The translations under genes were made by a program, and so were the position numbers. 64,000 nucleotides of DNA from Atherix ibis (taxonomy: Eukaryota; Arthropoda; Insecta; Diptera; Athericidae), in the NCBI GenBank assembly GCA_958298945.1, contig OY282610.1:63795088-63859087 (forward strand). Direction: 5' to 3'. This document shows, in pieces, positions 23,650 through 33,982 of the stretch. Numbering within the stretch: the first letter of the stretch is position 1; every line of letters begins with the position of its first letter. The notes beneath the pieces were generated by a model. It was not told where the DNA came from, did not search any database, and worked only from the letters and a program-made list of their open reading frames with translations.

Positions 23650-23895
23650 AAAAACGACGAAAATACGAGCAAAGACATGACAACGCTCGGGCACATGTTG
23701 CTAAGGTGGTTAAAAACTATTTGGAAACACTGACTATAACTTCTTATCAATCGATGACGCGAGACCTGGCTGAGCAGCAATTCCGATCTTACGAAGAAAA
23801 CAAAAGCCGAGCAGTTTTTTCGACATGGAATCTGTATGCCCCCAGATAGATGGGAAAAAGTCATTTTAATGCATTTCTCCAAAATAAAGCCTCAA
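23650..23895 (+). pseudogene. Mariner transposase C-terminal remnant
   Basis: The reading shows Arg-His-Asp-Asn-Ala-Arg-Ala-His-Val-Ala-Lys-Val-Val (second catalytic Asp region) near 23677, then Asn-Tyr-Leu-Glu-Thr-Leu. A deletion removes the third catalytic region, and the sequence resumes at Asp-Leu-Ala-Glu-Gln-Gln-Phe-Arg-Ser-Tyr-Glu-Glu. In another frame, Pro-Asp-Arg-Trp-Glu-Lys-Val resembles the mariner C-terminal Pro-Glu-Arg-Trp motif. It differs from the Mos1-like copies, so it is a separate lineage. Confidence 0.7.
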
Positions 23896-24838
23896 ATTTT
23901 GAAGAGAAAAAATGGCGGTTTGTAATTTGTAGTCCCAATATTTACAGCAGCTCTTACTCTTCTATCTATTTATTTCCCTTCTAAAAAAGCTTTCGGAACA
24001 GGGGACCTTTTTTTGGTGCGGTGTCATTCTTTGACGAGTAGGAGAGGTGGCCATTCTGTCCATTTCGGGTTGTTGTCTATGACCCATACGCGGGCGTTTT
24101 TCTACGATTGGTTTTACTTCCGAAAACTGATCTTGATATTTCCGTGTTTCCGATGGTTGATGGCTTTTTCAAATGTTTTTTTTCCTGACTTTTCGTTAAG
24201 GAAAGAATAACGCAATAAAACCATGACTCAGTGAGATTCGATCCGACGACCCCTAATGACTGTTGTTTTTCCGAATAACATTGAGATAAATAGTTCTGCT
24301 CCATGAAAGGTAGTCGCTGTTAAAAAAAATCCACCGTAGAAAAATTCCATTTGTTAAGTTATCCATTAAATTAAATTGGAGAAAAATAAGCGTAATAGAA
24401 ATTAGAAAAAAAATGTGGATGATCTCATAAAAAAGAGGAGATTTTGTACAATTTGAATAGTCAATCAACCGATAAATTGATTTCTACACGTATGTTGGGA
24501 AAAATTTATCCGATTTTCATTTTCATCAATTAATCTCCATTTTCATATTCTACTTCCAGAAAGGAAGTTCATTTTATAAAATTACCAATCGTCCAGTCCA
24601 GAATTTTAAAATTTCCTGTTAAATCGGATAAATCAGGAAGAAGAAGAAACAACTCCTATTGTCTTCAGAAATCATCGAGAAAAAGTCATGGATGCTTTTG
24701 GTTACATTTTAAATCCAAAAAAAACCTCAACAACTGAAAATATTATCGATATTTGCTCAAGCATAATAAATTCCAAAATGACTCGGCTTGGAAAGAAAAT
24801 CAATTTCGATATTGATTAAGTTTTTTACACACAAAAAC
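23896..24838. other. No recognisable gene
   Basis: No supported coding or repeat feature. Confidence 0.35.
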
Positions 24839-24933
24839 TATTTATACCCACTTCGTTGTTAAAATTTAGCTGAAACCAAAAGCAAACTTGAAAAGTATTA
24901 TGGAGAATCTTCAGCACGAAGTGGGTATAAATA
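24839..24933. repeat. Inverted repeat, 18-bp arms
   Basis: 24839-24856 and 24916-24933 are perfect inverted copies with a 59-bp spacer. It is the first of three inverted repeats within 400 bp. Confidence 0.85.
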
Positions 24934-24992
24934 AAATCCATTCTGCTCTTTAAGAAAGACAGTCGAGTGAAAGTGTATAAGATAGCTGACAT

Positions 24993-25069
24993 GGAAATGT
25001 TAGTCATTTGAGACTAAATTTTGGGTATGAGAAGTGCCCAAAATTTAGTCTCAAATGACTAACATTTCC
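24993..25069. repeat. Perfect hairpin, 33-bp arms
   Basis: 24993-25025 pairs perfectly with 25037-25069 across an 11-bp loop. Confidence 0.93.
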
Positions 25070-25099
25070 TAAGCGCAATCGAAATGCATTTTTGTGTCG

Positions 25100-25210
25100 A
25101 ACCTTTTTTGCCATCTGCAGTGCACATAACTTACGAATCAGAAACCAAAAATTCAGTCAAAACAATGGATTTATTCTAGACAATGTGCACTGCAGATGGC
25201 AAAAAAGGTT
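25100..25210. repeat. Perfect inverted repeat, 28-bp arms
   Basis: 25100-25127 pairs perfectly with 25183-25210 with a 55-bp spacer. The right arm runs into mariner remnant sequence. Confidence 0.92.
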
Positions 25211-25224
25211 CTATCGGTTCTTTT

Positions 25225-25500
25225 ATGGGACGTACATGTTATAATCTTGAAGCACATTCGTCGACAATTGGAAGAGCAAAATTAGTGGAATTGCATTCTG
25301 AATTGCTTCTCCATTCAGATTTGGCTGCCAGCGACTTTTTACTGCTTCCAAACATAAAAAACTTACTTGGTGGAAGGAAATTTGCGTCAAATTCTGAAGG
25401 CCTATTTTTCAGAGTTTGACAAATCGTACTTCACGAATTGGTATAAAGAAGTTGGGATATCGTTGTACGAAGTGTATCAAGCTAAAAGGAGACCATGTTG
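25225..25500 (+). pseudogene. Mariner transposase C-terminal remnant
   Basis: Reads Asp-Leu-Ala-Ala-Ser-Asp-Phe-Leu-Leu-Leu-Pro-Asn-Ile-Lys near 25319, matching the mariner Asp-Leu-Ala-Pro-Ser-Asp-Phe-Phe-Leu-Phe block that holds the third catalytic Asp. This is followed by Leu-Gly-Gly-Arg-Lys-Phe-Ala-Ser-Asn. After a frameshift near 25400 it continues with Phe-Ser-Glu-Phe-Asp-Lys-Ser-Tyr-Phe, a known C-terminal pattern. The 5' two-thirds are missing. Confidence 0.72.
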
Positions 25501-26530
25501 AGAAATTGGTGACAATCTGCCTTAAAAGTACACTGTCTCTTTCTATGCGTTCGAATCCCAAATGAAGTTATTTAATTTTAAACTAAAAGAATTTTCTGCA
25601 CCATCCCCTCTTTTAATAAAAGAAATTATGCAATTATTGTCGCCGAGAATTTCGTGGTAATTTCGATATTTCTCCAAACGCACATTGATAACTGTACTAA
25701 GAAGAAGAAGTCGTGGCAATATTTTTTTTTATTTAATATGGAAGTTTAGACAATATTAAATAGAACTTAAACGAAAGAAAATCTTTATTTTTAATGTAAC
25801 TTTGAGAGGTATTTTACCTGTAAAGACAGATTTTAAATTTAAACAACGCATACATATTTTCACAACTTCGGACCACTGCTTCTTTTATTTCTAACTCTTT
25901 GATATCTACAATACTTGTTTCGACATTCAAAACTCCAATCTAGTTCACTTTCAAAATCAACGATAATTTACATTTTATAATGCCTGAATCTAATTACTCA
26001 ATTTTTATATAACTACCAATCACCCAGATACAGATAAATTGACCTCCAAATTAGATTTTATATTTTTTTTCACCATTCTTTACGTTATTATCTCACAGTA
26101 GGCAAAGATAAAAATTCAATCTTTTGATTTTCTCTTTCAAAAACAATCAAATTTCTAACATTTTAATCATAAATTAAGTGAGAAAAATAACCACTTTACT
26201 AAAGAGATAGCACTTAAATATATTAAGAGACAAAAGAATTAATAATAATAATAGTTATCTTACAAGCACACAAAAACGAGTCTTATTAAATATAACGAAA
26301 TTAATTAAAATCCAATCACAAATCAATAATTTATTTATTTAAATAAAAAGTTTTGATAAAGTTTTTACTCAATCATATTTAGCTACTTCAACAAAATCGA
26401 ACTGATCCATGGCCTTAAACTTGATTTTTTTGTGTGCATAAATAATGATTGATTATATATAATAATGCCTCTGATAGAAGCCCTGGTCCCAAAGGAAGTT
26501 CGGAACAAAGGAAGTTTTGCAATGATAAAA
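25501..26530. other. No recognisable gene
   Basis: AT-rich, no supported feature. Confidence 0.4.
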
Positions 26531-26534
26531 AAAA

Positions 26535-26790
26535 ATTATAATCGCTTGGTGCCATAGGTCCCGACTATAAGATGGATCATAGATGATTTCTTTCCACTCC
26601 CACCAAATACACAGCAAAACCTTCCTCGCAGTTAGTCCTGGTTTGGCCACTGTTGGAGCCGCTTCAACGCGCCATTTATCATCCCCTAATCAACATCCGT
26701 TTAAGAAATACACGTCGGTCGCTTTCGTTCCGTTTGGCCAAGACTTCACAGATTGAAGTTCGAAGAAATGGGATCATGTTTTTTTTGCCT
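26535..26790 (-). pseudogene. Mariner transposase remnant, minus strand
   Basis: The minus-strand reading includes Val-Ala-Lys-Pro-Gly-Leu-Thr-Ala-Arg-Lys-Val-Leu-Leu-Cys-Ile-Trp-Trp-Glu-Trp, the conserved core between the first and second catalytic residues. Upstream, in another frame, is Leu-Ala-Lys-Arg-Asn-Glu-Ser. It ends against the P-like element P3 at about 26790, which lacks its own left end, so P3 is truncated at this junction. Confidence 0.75.
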
Positions 26791-26915
26791 CAATTCGCTA
26801 GCATACTTTTGTGTAGATTTTTTTATGTAGACATGACACCCACTGACATCTAGTTTTCGTAATAGAAATTTATTGAATTTGCAAAAGCATAATTAATATT
26901 CATTTTAATTCACTT

Positions 26916-26966
26916 ATTGTGTTTAAATTGTATTTTTATTATACAAAAATACAATTTAAACACAAT
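26916..26966. repeat. Perfect hairpin, 22-bp arms, inside P3
   Basis: 26916-26937 pairs perfectly with 26945-26966 across a 7-bp loop. The equivalent stretch of P1 (about 11748) and P2 (about 19311) has only one arm. Confidence 0.9.
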
Positions 26967-27499
26967 GACAGGCAATTTTTATTTTTTGTACAATCTTTTG
27001 ATATGAAATAAAATTGTATTTTGTAAATATCAATTTTGTAGACTTTCGGAGAGTTTTTAAACACACCATTCTCCATGAAATACTTTTGTTGTTTTTCAAG
27101 TTGTTATTTTGGCACTTTTCGAAAAGTGGAAGTGAAAGTGTAGTTTTTATAATTTTTGAAGTATTTATACAAATATTGTAGTTATATTGTTATTGACATT
27201 TAATATGTCGTTTTTATTTCAGAAAATGAAGTGTTTCATAAAGGGTTGCTGGTAATTCAACGGAATGAGAAATTTTGGGAATTTCTTTCTTTCAGTAAGT
27301 TCACTTCTACTAGAGAAATTTAAAAAAAATTAGTTTATAATGTGTTTAAATTGCTTTTAATGATTTATTTGGTCCAAAAGGTGAAAAGTTCGTTGACAGT
27401 TCAATGTTTACCAGAAAATAGTTCAGTGCCGGCGTGCGTAAAAAACAAAAGTTTGTTGAACAGATGGAATTAAACATTTCTGCTTGTTATGGTGAATCC

Positions 27500-28802
27500 T
27501 TACCTAAAACAGTTGCAGGCTCATTTGGGTTTATGTGTAAACGAAATTAGCAAGGGACGGCCTACCTAAAGTCTTTACCCTTAATTTGCATTTTTATTCT
27601 CCCAAAACATATTCATATATCCGCGAGACTTTAAATGGTTCCATACCCCATCCTAGAACCCTTTGCAAGTGGTACCAAACCACTCAATGTGGTTCAGGAT
27701 TTAGACAAGACCTTCACGGCTCTACGATAAGCCGTAGATGAAGCTGCAACCAAAAATTATAAACTCTTCTGTAATCTGGTTTTCGACGAACTGTCTTTTG
27801 AGAAAAAATCGATTGGGATGGATCGAATTCGTACGGGTACATCGATTTTGGATATGGATCCGTATCCAATGTTAAGGCTACACAAATTTTAGTATTTATG
27901 CTTGTTTGTGTAAATAAAAATTGGCATCTACTAATGCTCATCAAATAATTAATTTTGTACAACACAGAATTGAAAATGTACTCGAGACAGGCTCAGAGCT
28001 ACTAAAATTATTTTTTGATGGGAGTGCAACGAATGTCACAATGTCGAAGCTACTTGGATGTGAGTTAGACTGTGACAGTTTTACTTTTTCAATGGATACC
28101 AGCAATACAAAAATTGAAATATTTCCGGATGCATGCTATGTAATTAAATTACTTCACAATAGCTTCGCGAAAAACTCTCCTATTGTGGATGCAGATAATA
28201 ACCTTATTCTGGAAATATTTGGTTACCTTACAAAAGTTGCAGGATTCAGAGGGTTTGCATTTAGGTAACAAAATTAGGAAAGCGCATATAAATTTCGGTG
28301 GGCAGAAAATGAAAGTACGTTTAGCCACACAAATCCTTAGTAATGCCTGGTATGCAGCTCGAGCGAAGATAAATTTTAACGCGATCTCCACTACTCTCTC
28401 ATTTAGCGCAGCTAAACGAGAGTGAAACACAAACGTCGAAATTTAGCTAGCATTTATCTTTGATTATTGTTCCGTGCATTTAATTGTAGCAAAAACCAAA
28501 GTGAAATCGCGTGGAGACTTGTCAATGGAGACTTTGTTTTCACTCTCGAGCTGCGTACTGCCCAGCGAAATCGTGAGCTAAATTTTTCGGTTTCGATTTA
28601 GCTAGCTAAGAATCGTATGAAAATTTATCTTAGCTCGAGCTGCATACCAGGCTTAAGTCGGTGGCAGATGCTCTTGATTTTTGTAGAGAAGACCTGCAAT
28701 TGGACAAATTCGAAGGTAGTAACGGAACTACTCATTTTATTCGAAATTTGAATGACATTTTCGATATATTAAATAGTAGAAACTCTTCTGCTTTTGGGTA
28801 AA
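27500..28802 (+). pseudogene. P-element/THAP9-type transposase pseudogene
   Basis: Broken transposase of the P superfamily, which cuts and pastes DNA using an RNase H-like core. Conserved pieces in order: Leu-His-Phe-Tyr-Ser-Pro-Lys-Thr-Tyr and Pro-His-Pro-Arg-Thr-Leu-x-Lys-Trp-Tyr (about 27580-27665); Val-Phe-Asp-Glu-Leu-Ser-Phe with Ile-Asp-Phe-Gly (about 27778-27855), holding the first acidic residue; Phe-Asp-Gly-Ser-Ala-Thr-Asn (about 28015), the second; Asp-Ala-Cys-Tyr-Val-Ile-Lys-Leu; Gly-Leu-His-Leu-Gly-Asn-Lys-Ile; Lys-Met-Lys-Val-Arg-Leu-Ala-Thr-Gln; and after the MITE, Ser-Val-Ala-Asp-Ala-Leu and Phe-Asp-Ile-Leu-Asn-Ser-Arg. Stops, a frameshift near 28205 and the MITE inactivate it, and the C-terminus after 28802 is deleted. 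These motifs are those of THAP9/P transposases from memory. Confidence 0.82.
28344..28653. mobile_element. 310-bp MITE with TAA target duplication (PIF/Harbinger-like)
   Basis: Inverted repeats of about 30 bp share GCCTGGTATGCAGCTCGAGC at both ends, followed by matching AAGATAAATTTT, with further subterminal inverted pieces inside. It is flanked by TAA at 28341-28343 and 28654-28656. Removing the element and one TAA joins the two halves of the P-type transposase in frame across Ile-Leu-Ser/Lys/Ser-Val-Ala, which fixes the insertion point. It has no coding capacity. A 3-bp TWA target duplication is typical of PIF/Harbinger, hence the tentative class. Confidence 0.88.
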
Positions 28803-29406
28803 AAGGAGTTCTTTATTTCCGAAATTATAGTAAAATATTAGAATTCGCCACGCATGCTATTGACTACAATTTTTAATTTAATTTAAATGCACAATGCGTA
28901 TTTTAATTACCATTTCAATTCACAAACACACATTTATATAATAAAGAACCTTTCAATATCTACAAATTCTTGTTTTAACATTAAAATTTCTATTTACTAA
29001 GTTGTGGTGTGATTATACTTTCAATATTCTCGCATTTAATTCATTTTGTTGTATTTTTATTCTTATTTGTGCACATAATTGTTTGATATAATCAAATAAC
29101 TTGCAATTTATATATTTATATGCTCTTTCACTTTATAATTCTGTTTTAATAAATAATATATAGTGATATAAATAAAATGAATAAATAAATAATATTTTCA
29201 AATAGAATACTGTGTTTTATTTAAAAAAAATCTATTTGCTTACGCATAAATGACATTGCATATGAAAATGGTTTTAAACGAACCGCTGAAGTTTAAAATG
29301 GGCTCCCAATGGTTTACGCCGTTTCTGTGCTTTTCCGAATGCATGGCCAACAAAATGCGGCCACAATTTTTGTATAGATGCCTATCCAGTTCCTCTATAA
29401 TCTAAG

Positions 29407-30599
29407 GGCACGAGAAACTCTCTTCAACTGTGTAAAGACGTATGTGGCACACTGAGTTAATAGTATATAAAATAGAGTTCAATGGTGAAGTGTGGAGTGG
29501 GATGGTGGGTGTGCTTTGGTGTATTTGCATTGTGATCAGTACATGAGAAAAGAAACCGAATTAAAAGCGACTAAGAAGAATAGTTGTAATCCGAAAGCAT
29601 GCAGAGTGAAAGTGAGACATATATTTATAAAAATACGGAGAGGGAATTGAATTAAAGTACCGCCATCGAATTATAATACATACAAAATATGGTTGGTGCA
29701 TACATTATCGTTGTGTTACATAATAAAAATACAAACACTAACGCCTTCGAGCAAACACTGAACACACTTAAGAATTGTTCGAACGCGAGTGTATTATTCC
29801 TCATATTTGACCTTTTTAACGAAATATTTTCATTTATGTTATTTTCTATTATTGTTATTATTATTAACCGATATAACTATTATGCAATATATAATAAAAC
29901 CAATACTTTTTCATATTTAAACTTTCAAAAATATATAATATGATAGATACAAAAGACATAAGATTAGTTGATGTTGAATTTTGTGAAGGTTAAAAACTCA
30001 AATCATGCCATTGTGAGTATAATAAATAAAACTGGAATTCAATCAAAGAGATAATAAATAAGTTATCTAATAATTTTTCTCCCCTTCTCTCTCTGCCTCT
30101 CTCTCACTAATTTTCTCTTTTTTAAAAGTGTTGATAAGAATCAATGGAAATGAACAAATTTATGTCATTTGTGGCGGAATTGATTTGAACTTGGAAATAT
30201 TTTTATTAAGAAATTATATTTGATGCGGTAACGTAACAGCAATGTTCAAATTTATATGGACTGATGTTGGCTCTTTTATTTTTTAGTGGAGCTAATTTTT
30301 GATAATAATCCTATGATCTTTATTTATTGTAGTTTGAAAGTTTCAAACGACGCATCTGGAAAAAGATCGAAGGAAATTTCAGTTATCATCAGCAAATGGT
30401 GTTTGTTAGTCCATTAAAAACAAATTAGCTCTAGGCACGATCTGCTTCATGTCCTGATATCATAGATTTTTGTGTTTTGTCTAAGCTTTTCTTTTTTTGA
30501 CTGTGTAGATTTTGTTGCTAATTGAATCGTCTTTAAAAAAATCACCAAAAATAACCCTTTTCGATTATATGGAATAAGAAAAAATCTTCATTCTAATAA
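29407..30599. other. No recognisable gene
   Basis: AT-rich; an 84-codon frame at 29689-29943 is Asn/Ile/Phe-rich with no recognisable motif. Confidence 0.4.
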
Positions 30600-30905
30600 A
30601 TCTCTTGCGGTAGACATCTCCAATGCATTTGACCGAGTATGGTGTCCTGGCGTACTCTGGAAGCTTAAGAAAAAGGAGGTCGCATTCTTTGAGATATTTC
30701 CTATCGTCGCTGGTATTAGGGTGTTGTCATTATACGGATATTCCTACAAAAACTTCCAGATAAACTCATCGAAACTGTCAGTTAACGAAAAAAATAATTT
30801 AATACATTGCAGAAATAGGACCCATTTGGACATACTGAATAGAAAATTTGGATATTTATGCAAGCGTTCCAATTCAAGCAAGAATCCAATCCGTGCAATA
30901 TAAAA
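30600..30905 (+). mobile_element. LINE reverse transcriptase fragment
   Basis: Reads Leu-Ala-Val-Asp-Ile-Ser-Asn-Ala-Phe-Asp-Arg-Val-Trp at about 30604-30642, the conserved RT motif holding the first catalytic Asp in Jockey-type LINEs. This is followed by Gly-Val-Leu-Trp-Lys-Leu-Lys. The remainder is degenerate, with a duplication-free stop pattern. Confidence 0.7.
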
Positions 30906-31379
30906 TCCTTCAGGGATGCGTAATAGTGACTGGTTACGGGGTTATGTCCAAGACATTTCCTAAATTTAAGAAATTTAAGTTACAGTAAATCTTATTCTTA
31001 TGTGTCATATTATTATTGCTCGTGTTTAAGAAATATGATCTTCTAGATCATGCAAGTAAAAAAAATGTTTAAGCGAACCCTCCTCCTCCTGAGTCAGGTG
31101 ACTCGTGTTTCGAAATAATAAGCTTTTTTTTGTTGAAAAATCGACAAGAATCGAATTTGAGTAAAATGAAAAATGATGGGTGTTTTTGGGGAGGGTATAA
31201 GAAGAAAGTCCTCAGAAACGACTTACCACACAGCAGTAGAATCAAAGGATTTATTGCAGAAAGGAAAAGTTCCCACGTCGCGTTATTTCGGAACATATTG
31301 ATTTCAGCTGGCCGCTTAGATAGTTTGATTTGACTACCTTAAATTTTTTTCTATGAGGCTCTGTTAAATCAATGGCCTA

Positions 31380-31500
31380 TGCTAATATTGGTCAGATTCA
31401 GCCCGATTTATGCGAAAGAGTTATCTCGTCTTGGATCACCTCCTGCGAACGAAGCTGTAGGGACCATTTGAAGACATGGAGTTTAATTTTCAAATAAAGA
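31380..31500 (+). pseudogene. rosa-like transposase C-terminal scrap
   Basis: Reads Gln-Pro-Asp-Leu-Cys-Glu-Arg-Val-Ile-Ser-Ser-Trp-Ile near 31395-31436, followed in a shifted frame by a Cys-Arg-Asp-His-Leu-like phrase. This matches the C-terminal end of the transposase type at 20007-20540. Too short for certainty. Confidence 0.5.
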
Positions 31501-32358
31501 TATCTGCCATAGCTCACATATACAATAACTAACCATGAAACAAATTTCGTTAATTGGATTCACACCTGCCATCCAACCACCCCCACCCCGCCAAACAATT
31601 CTATTAAAACTGCCGTGTTCTTTACTACTCGTAAAAATTACTATTTTGTTAGCTGCTATTAAAACTTAAGTTGTTCACATTTTTGTGGTTTTAACTTAAC
31701 TATTTGATAATATTAGGACCCTTACGTAAACATTTATCATAAACAAAAATGACATTAATGATTAAGAATAGAATTTACACTCAAAACTTTCTTTTTATCA
31801 TCAATTGCTTGCTAGTATTTGTCTATGACAACTGGAATTCGCACAAAAAAGTAGGCGCACATTATGTTATCATTATGCAAATCGATCTGACATTCTTTCT
31901 TTTATTATTATTATCAGTATCTACAACTACAAATATATTCTAAATAAGCAGATTGAGATCTATGTGACAATGAAGGGAGAGTAAACACCCTTCGGCGTTT
32001 CTCAAATTAACGAAAGTTAGAAGATTCTAATAAATCTCGGGGCCGTTGTCTCTTTAGTCTCCGATGGGTGCTTTTGAGGAGGGTAAAAGAATAAAGTCCT
32101 CTTATGTTTTTAACAAAGATCGTAAATAAATTCAACATTAAGATTACGATTTACTTTTTTATGATGCAAATAAAATGGGGCATAAAAAATTTTGCAGAGG
32201 ATCTTGAATTGTAAGAACTGATTGCGACAGGAATTTGAACGTTTTGGTTGAGCGCCAAATTTCAAATCCATGGATCCATATAGGTTTTTATAATTGCGTT
32301 GTACAATATATTAAGAGTTAGTTTTGGAACGGTTGCCCAGTAGTTTGTACGTGGGCTA

Positions 32359-33634
32359 CTATATATATTTCTGGCCTAATAATGAAAATGCGAATATTTA
32401 TCAACGAAAAAGGTTTTATTGTTTTTCAAAATATTCTCCATCAAGATTTATACACTTTTGCATGCGCTCAAACCAATTTTCGAAGCACTTTTTCCACTCC
32501 GATTGAGACACCTCCAAAACATGGTTTTTGAATGCTTCAACAGCATCTTCTGGCGACGAAAATCGTTGACCACGCATTTTTTTCTTGATGTGTGGGAATA
32601 AAAAGAAGTCATTGGGTGCCAAGTCAGGGCTGTACGGAGGATGACCCATCAATTCGACGTTTTGTCCGGTCAAAAAGGCGCTGGTTTGAGCCGATGTGTG
32701 AGAGCTCGCATTGTCATGGTGCACAATGATTCGACTTCTCTTGTTCGTTTTTCGAATTTCTCCGAAGACTTCAGGCAAACAAATGGTGGTGTACCACTCA
32801 GAATTGACCGTCCTACGTTGCACAAGCGGAACAGTCGCCACATGACCAGTTTTGCCAAAGAAACAAGCGACCATTTGCTTCGAAGTGCTTCTTCCACGAA
32901 CAACTTTCGTTGGATTTGACTCGTCTTGGAAGACCCACACGGTCGATTGCTGTTTTGTTTCGGGCTCATACGCATAGATCCATGATTCGTCACCTGTGAC
33001 GATCTTATAAACGTCTTTTGAAGCACCGCGATCGTATTTTTTCAGCATTTCTTTACACCAATCCACACGAGCCTTTTTTTGAGCGATTGTCAAATTGTGC
33101 GGGATCCAACGAGAACAAACCTTTTTTACGGCCAGGTGTTCATGCAATATCGAATGTATGCTGGTGGGAGAAATGCCTAGGCATGCCTCTATCTCACGGT
33201 ATGTCACATGACGGTCTTGCATTATCAGTTCACGTACGGCATCGATGTTTTCTGGAACAACGGCTGTTTTTGGACGACCTTCACGGAATTCGTCTTTGAG
33301 CGAGCGTCGGCCATGATTGAATTCGTTGTACCAGTTTTTCACAGTGCTATAGGATGGTGCTTCATAGCCATACAAAGATTTAAGTTCATCGATGCACTCT
33401 TGTCGTGATAATCCAAGTCGAAAGTTGTGAAAAATGATCGCACGAAAATGTTCACGAGTTAATTCCATTTTTTTGCCAAATTGATTTTTTCAAGTCACTG
33501 TAAACAACACAAATGATAGTCGTACGTCAAAACGTTCTGAGTACGTTTATGCTAAAAAATGTCAAACTTTCCAATGGAAATGTCAGATCGCACCTGGCAA
33601 CACTTAGTGTTGCCTAGGCCAGAAATATATATAG
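32359..33634 (-). mobile_element. Intact mariner, 1276 bp, nested in a LINE
   Basis: Complete element with perfect 20-bp terminal inverted repeats (CTATATATATTTCTGGCCTA) and TA duplications at 32357-32358 and 33635-33636. It holds one uninterrupted transposase gene on the minus strand, which starts 166 bp inside one end and stops 57 bp inside the other. A subterminal palindrome lies at about 33595-33613. Length and layout are those of a full mariner. It sits inside a decayed LINE, so it is the younger of the two. Confidence 0.95.
32416..33468 (-). CDS. Mariner transposase, full length (350 aa)
   Basis: Encodes a complete mariner transposase, the enzyme that cuts the element out at its inverted repeats and inserts it at TA sites in the nucleus. 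The start Met-Glu-Leu-Thr-Arg-Glu-His opens the first helix-turn-helix (residues about 1-50). A linker Gly-Arg-Pro-Lys and a second HTH (about 70-110, Val-Thr-Tyr-Arg-Glu-Ile) follow, then Trp-Ile-Pro-His-Asn-Leu. The catalytic domain has Thr-Gly-Asp-Glu-Ser-Trp, His-His-Asp-Asn-Ala, and Tyr-Ser-Pro-Asp-Leu-Ala-Pro-Asn-Asp, with 34 residues between the last two catalytic Asp (D,D34D). No stop or frameshift occurs and length is normal for the family. It differs clearly from the Mos1-like and cecropia-like copies in this window; I do not assign a subfamily. Intron-less. Activity is inferred, not shown. Confidence 0.95.
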   Translation of the reverse strand: MELTREHFRAIIFHNFRLGLSRQECIDELKSLYGYEAPSYSTVKNWYNEFNHGRRSLKDEFREGRPKTAVVPENIDAVRELIMQDRHVTYREIEACLGISPTSIHSILHEHLAVKKVCSRWIPHNLTIAQKKARVDWCKEMLKKYDRGASKDVYKIVTGDESWIYAYEPETKQQSTVWVFQDESNPTKVVRGRSTSKQMVACFFGKTGHVATVPLVQRRTVNSEWYTTICLPEVFGEIRKTNKRSRIIVHHDNASSHTSAQTSAFLTGQNVELMGHPPYSPDLAPNDFFLFPHIKKKMRGQRFSSPEDAVEAFKNHVLEVSQSEWKKCFENWFERMQKCINLDGEYFEKQ

Positions 33635-33695
33635 TAGTTAACTCTTTTTAGTATAGTATGCGGAGTCCACGTTCCTTTGCAAATAAGCCAATTGT

Positions 33696-33781
33696 GGCTT
33701 ACGAAACGGAGAGTGAAGTTAAATGAACAGAGAAGTGAGCACTTTTCTATTCATTTAATTCCACTCTCCGTTTCGTAAGCC
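33696..33781. repeat. Foldback, 42-bp imperfect arms, inside a LINE
   Basis: 33696-33737 pairs with 33740-33781 with about five mismatches and a 2-bp loop. The right arm is normal LINE sequence (compare about 58318-58350); the left arm is the extra, inverted copy. Confidence 0.88.
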
Positions 33782-33960
33782 GGAATTGAGGATTGTTAGA
33801 AGCTATGTCAGGATTTGTATGGGTATTAATTATGGCCCTATCTTCTCTATAACCGGCAATAATAGTCTTAGGATTAGATGAAGCGTCATCCGTATAAATA
33901 TTATATGAAATAGGACCAGGAATACTGGTTTGTGGGAATCTGATATTTAGAACAAACGTT

Positions 33961-33982
33961 GAGAGAGAGAGAGAGAGAGATA
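33961..33982. repeat. (GA)n microsatellite
   Basis: About eleven GA units, within the LINE copy c. Confidence 0.95.

Larger units (their letters stand above)
26791..29406 (+). mobile_element. P-like DNA transposon carrying transposase remnants (copy P3)
   Basis: Largest copy of the family in P1 and P2. The left inverted repeat and about 100 bp are missing; the right end (29380-29406) is intact and ends in ...TCTAAG. It contains a THAP-like start exon near 27231 (Met-Lys-Cys-Phe-Ile-Lys-Gly-Cys, then a GTAATT donor), transposase remnants at 27500-28802, and a 310-bp MITE. A 51-bp snap-back palindrome at 26916-26966 is not present in P1 or P2 at the matching place. It shows that the family belongs to the P superfamily. 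Confidence 0.85.

Noticed and set aside
24200..24262. B-box-like GATTCGATCC word, possible second tRNA-derived element
   Set aside because: No convincing A box at the right distance and no stem structure; too weak to list as a feature.
29689..29943. 84-codon Asn/Ile-rich frame as a small gene
   Set aside because: Composition equals the surrounding AT-rich DNA and no supporting signal was seen.
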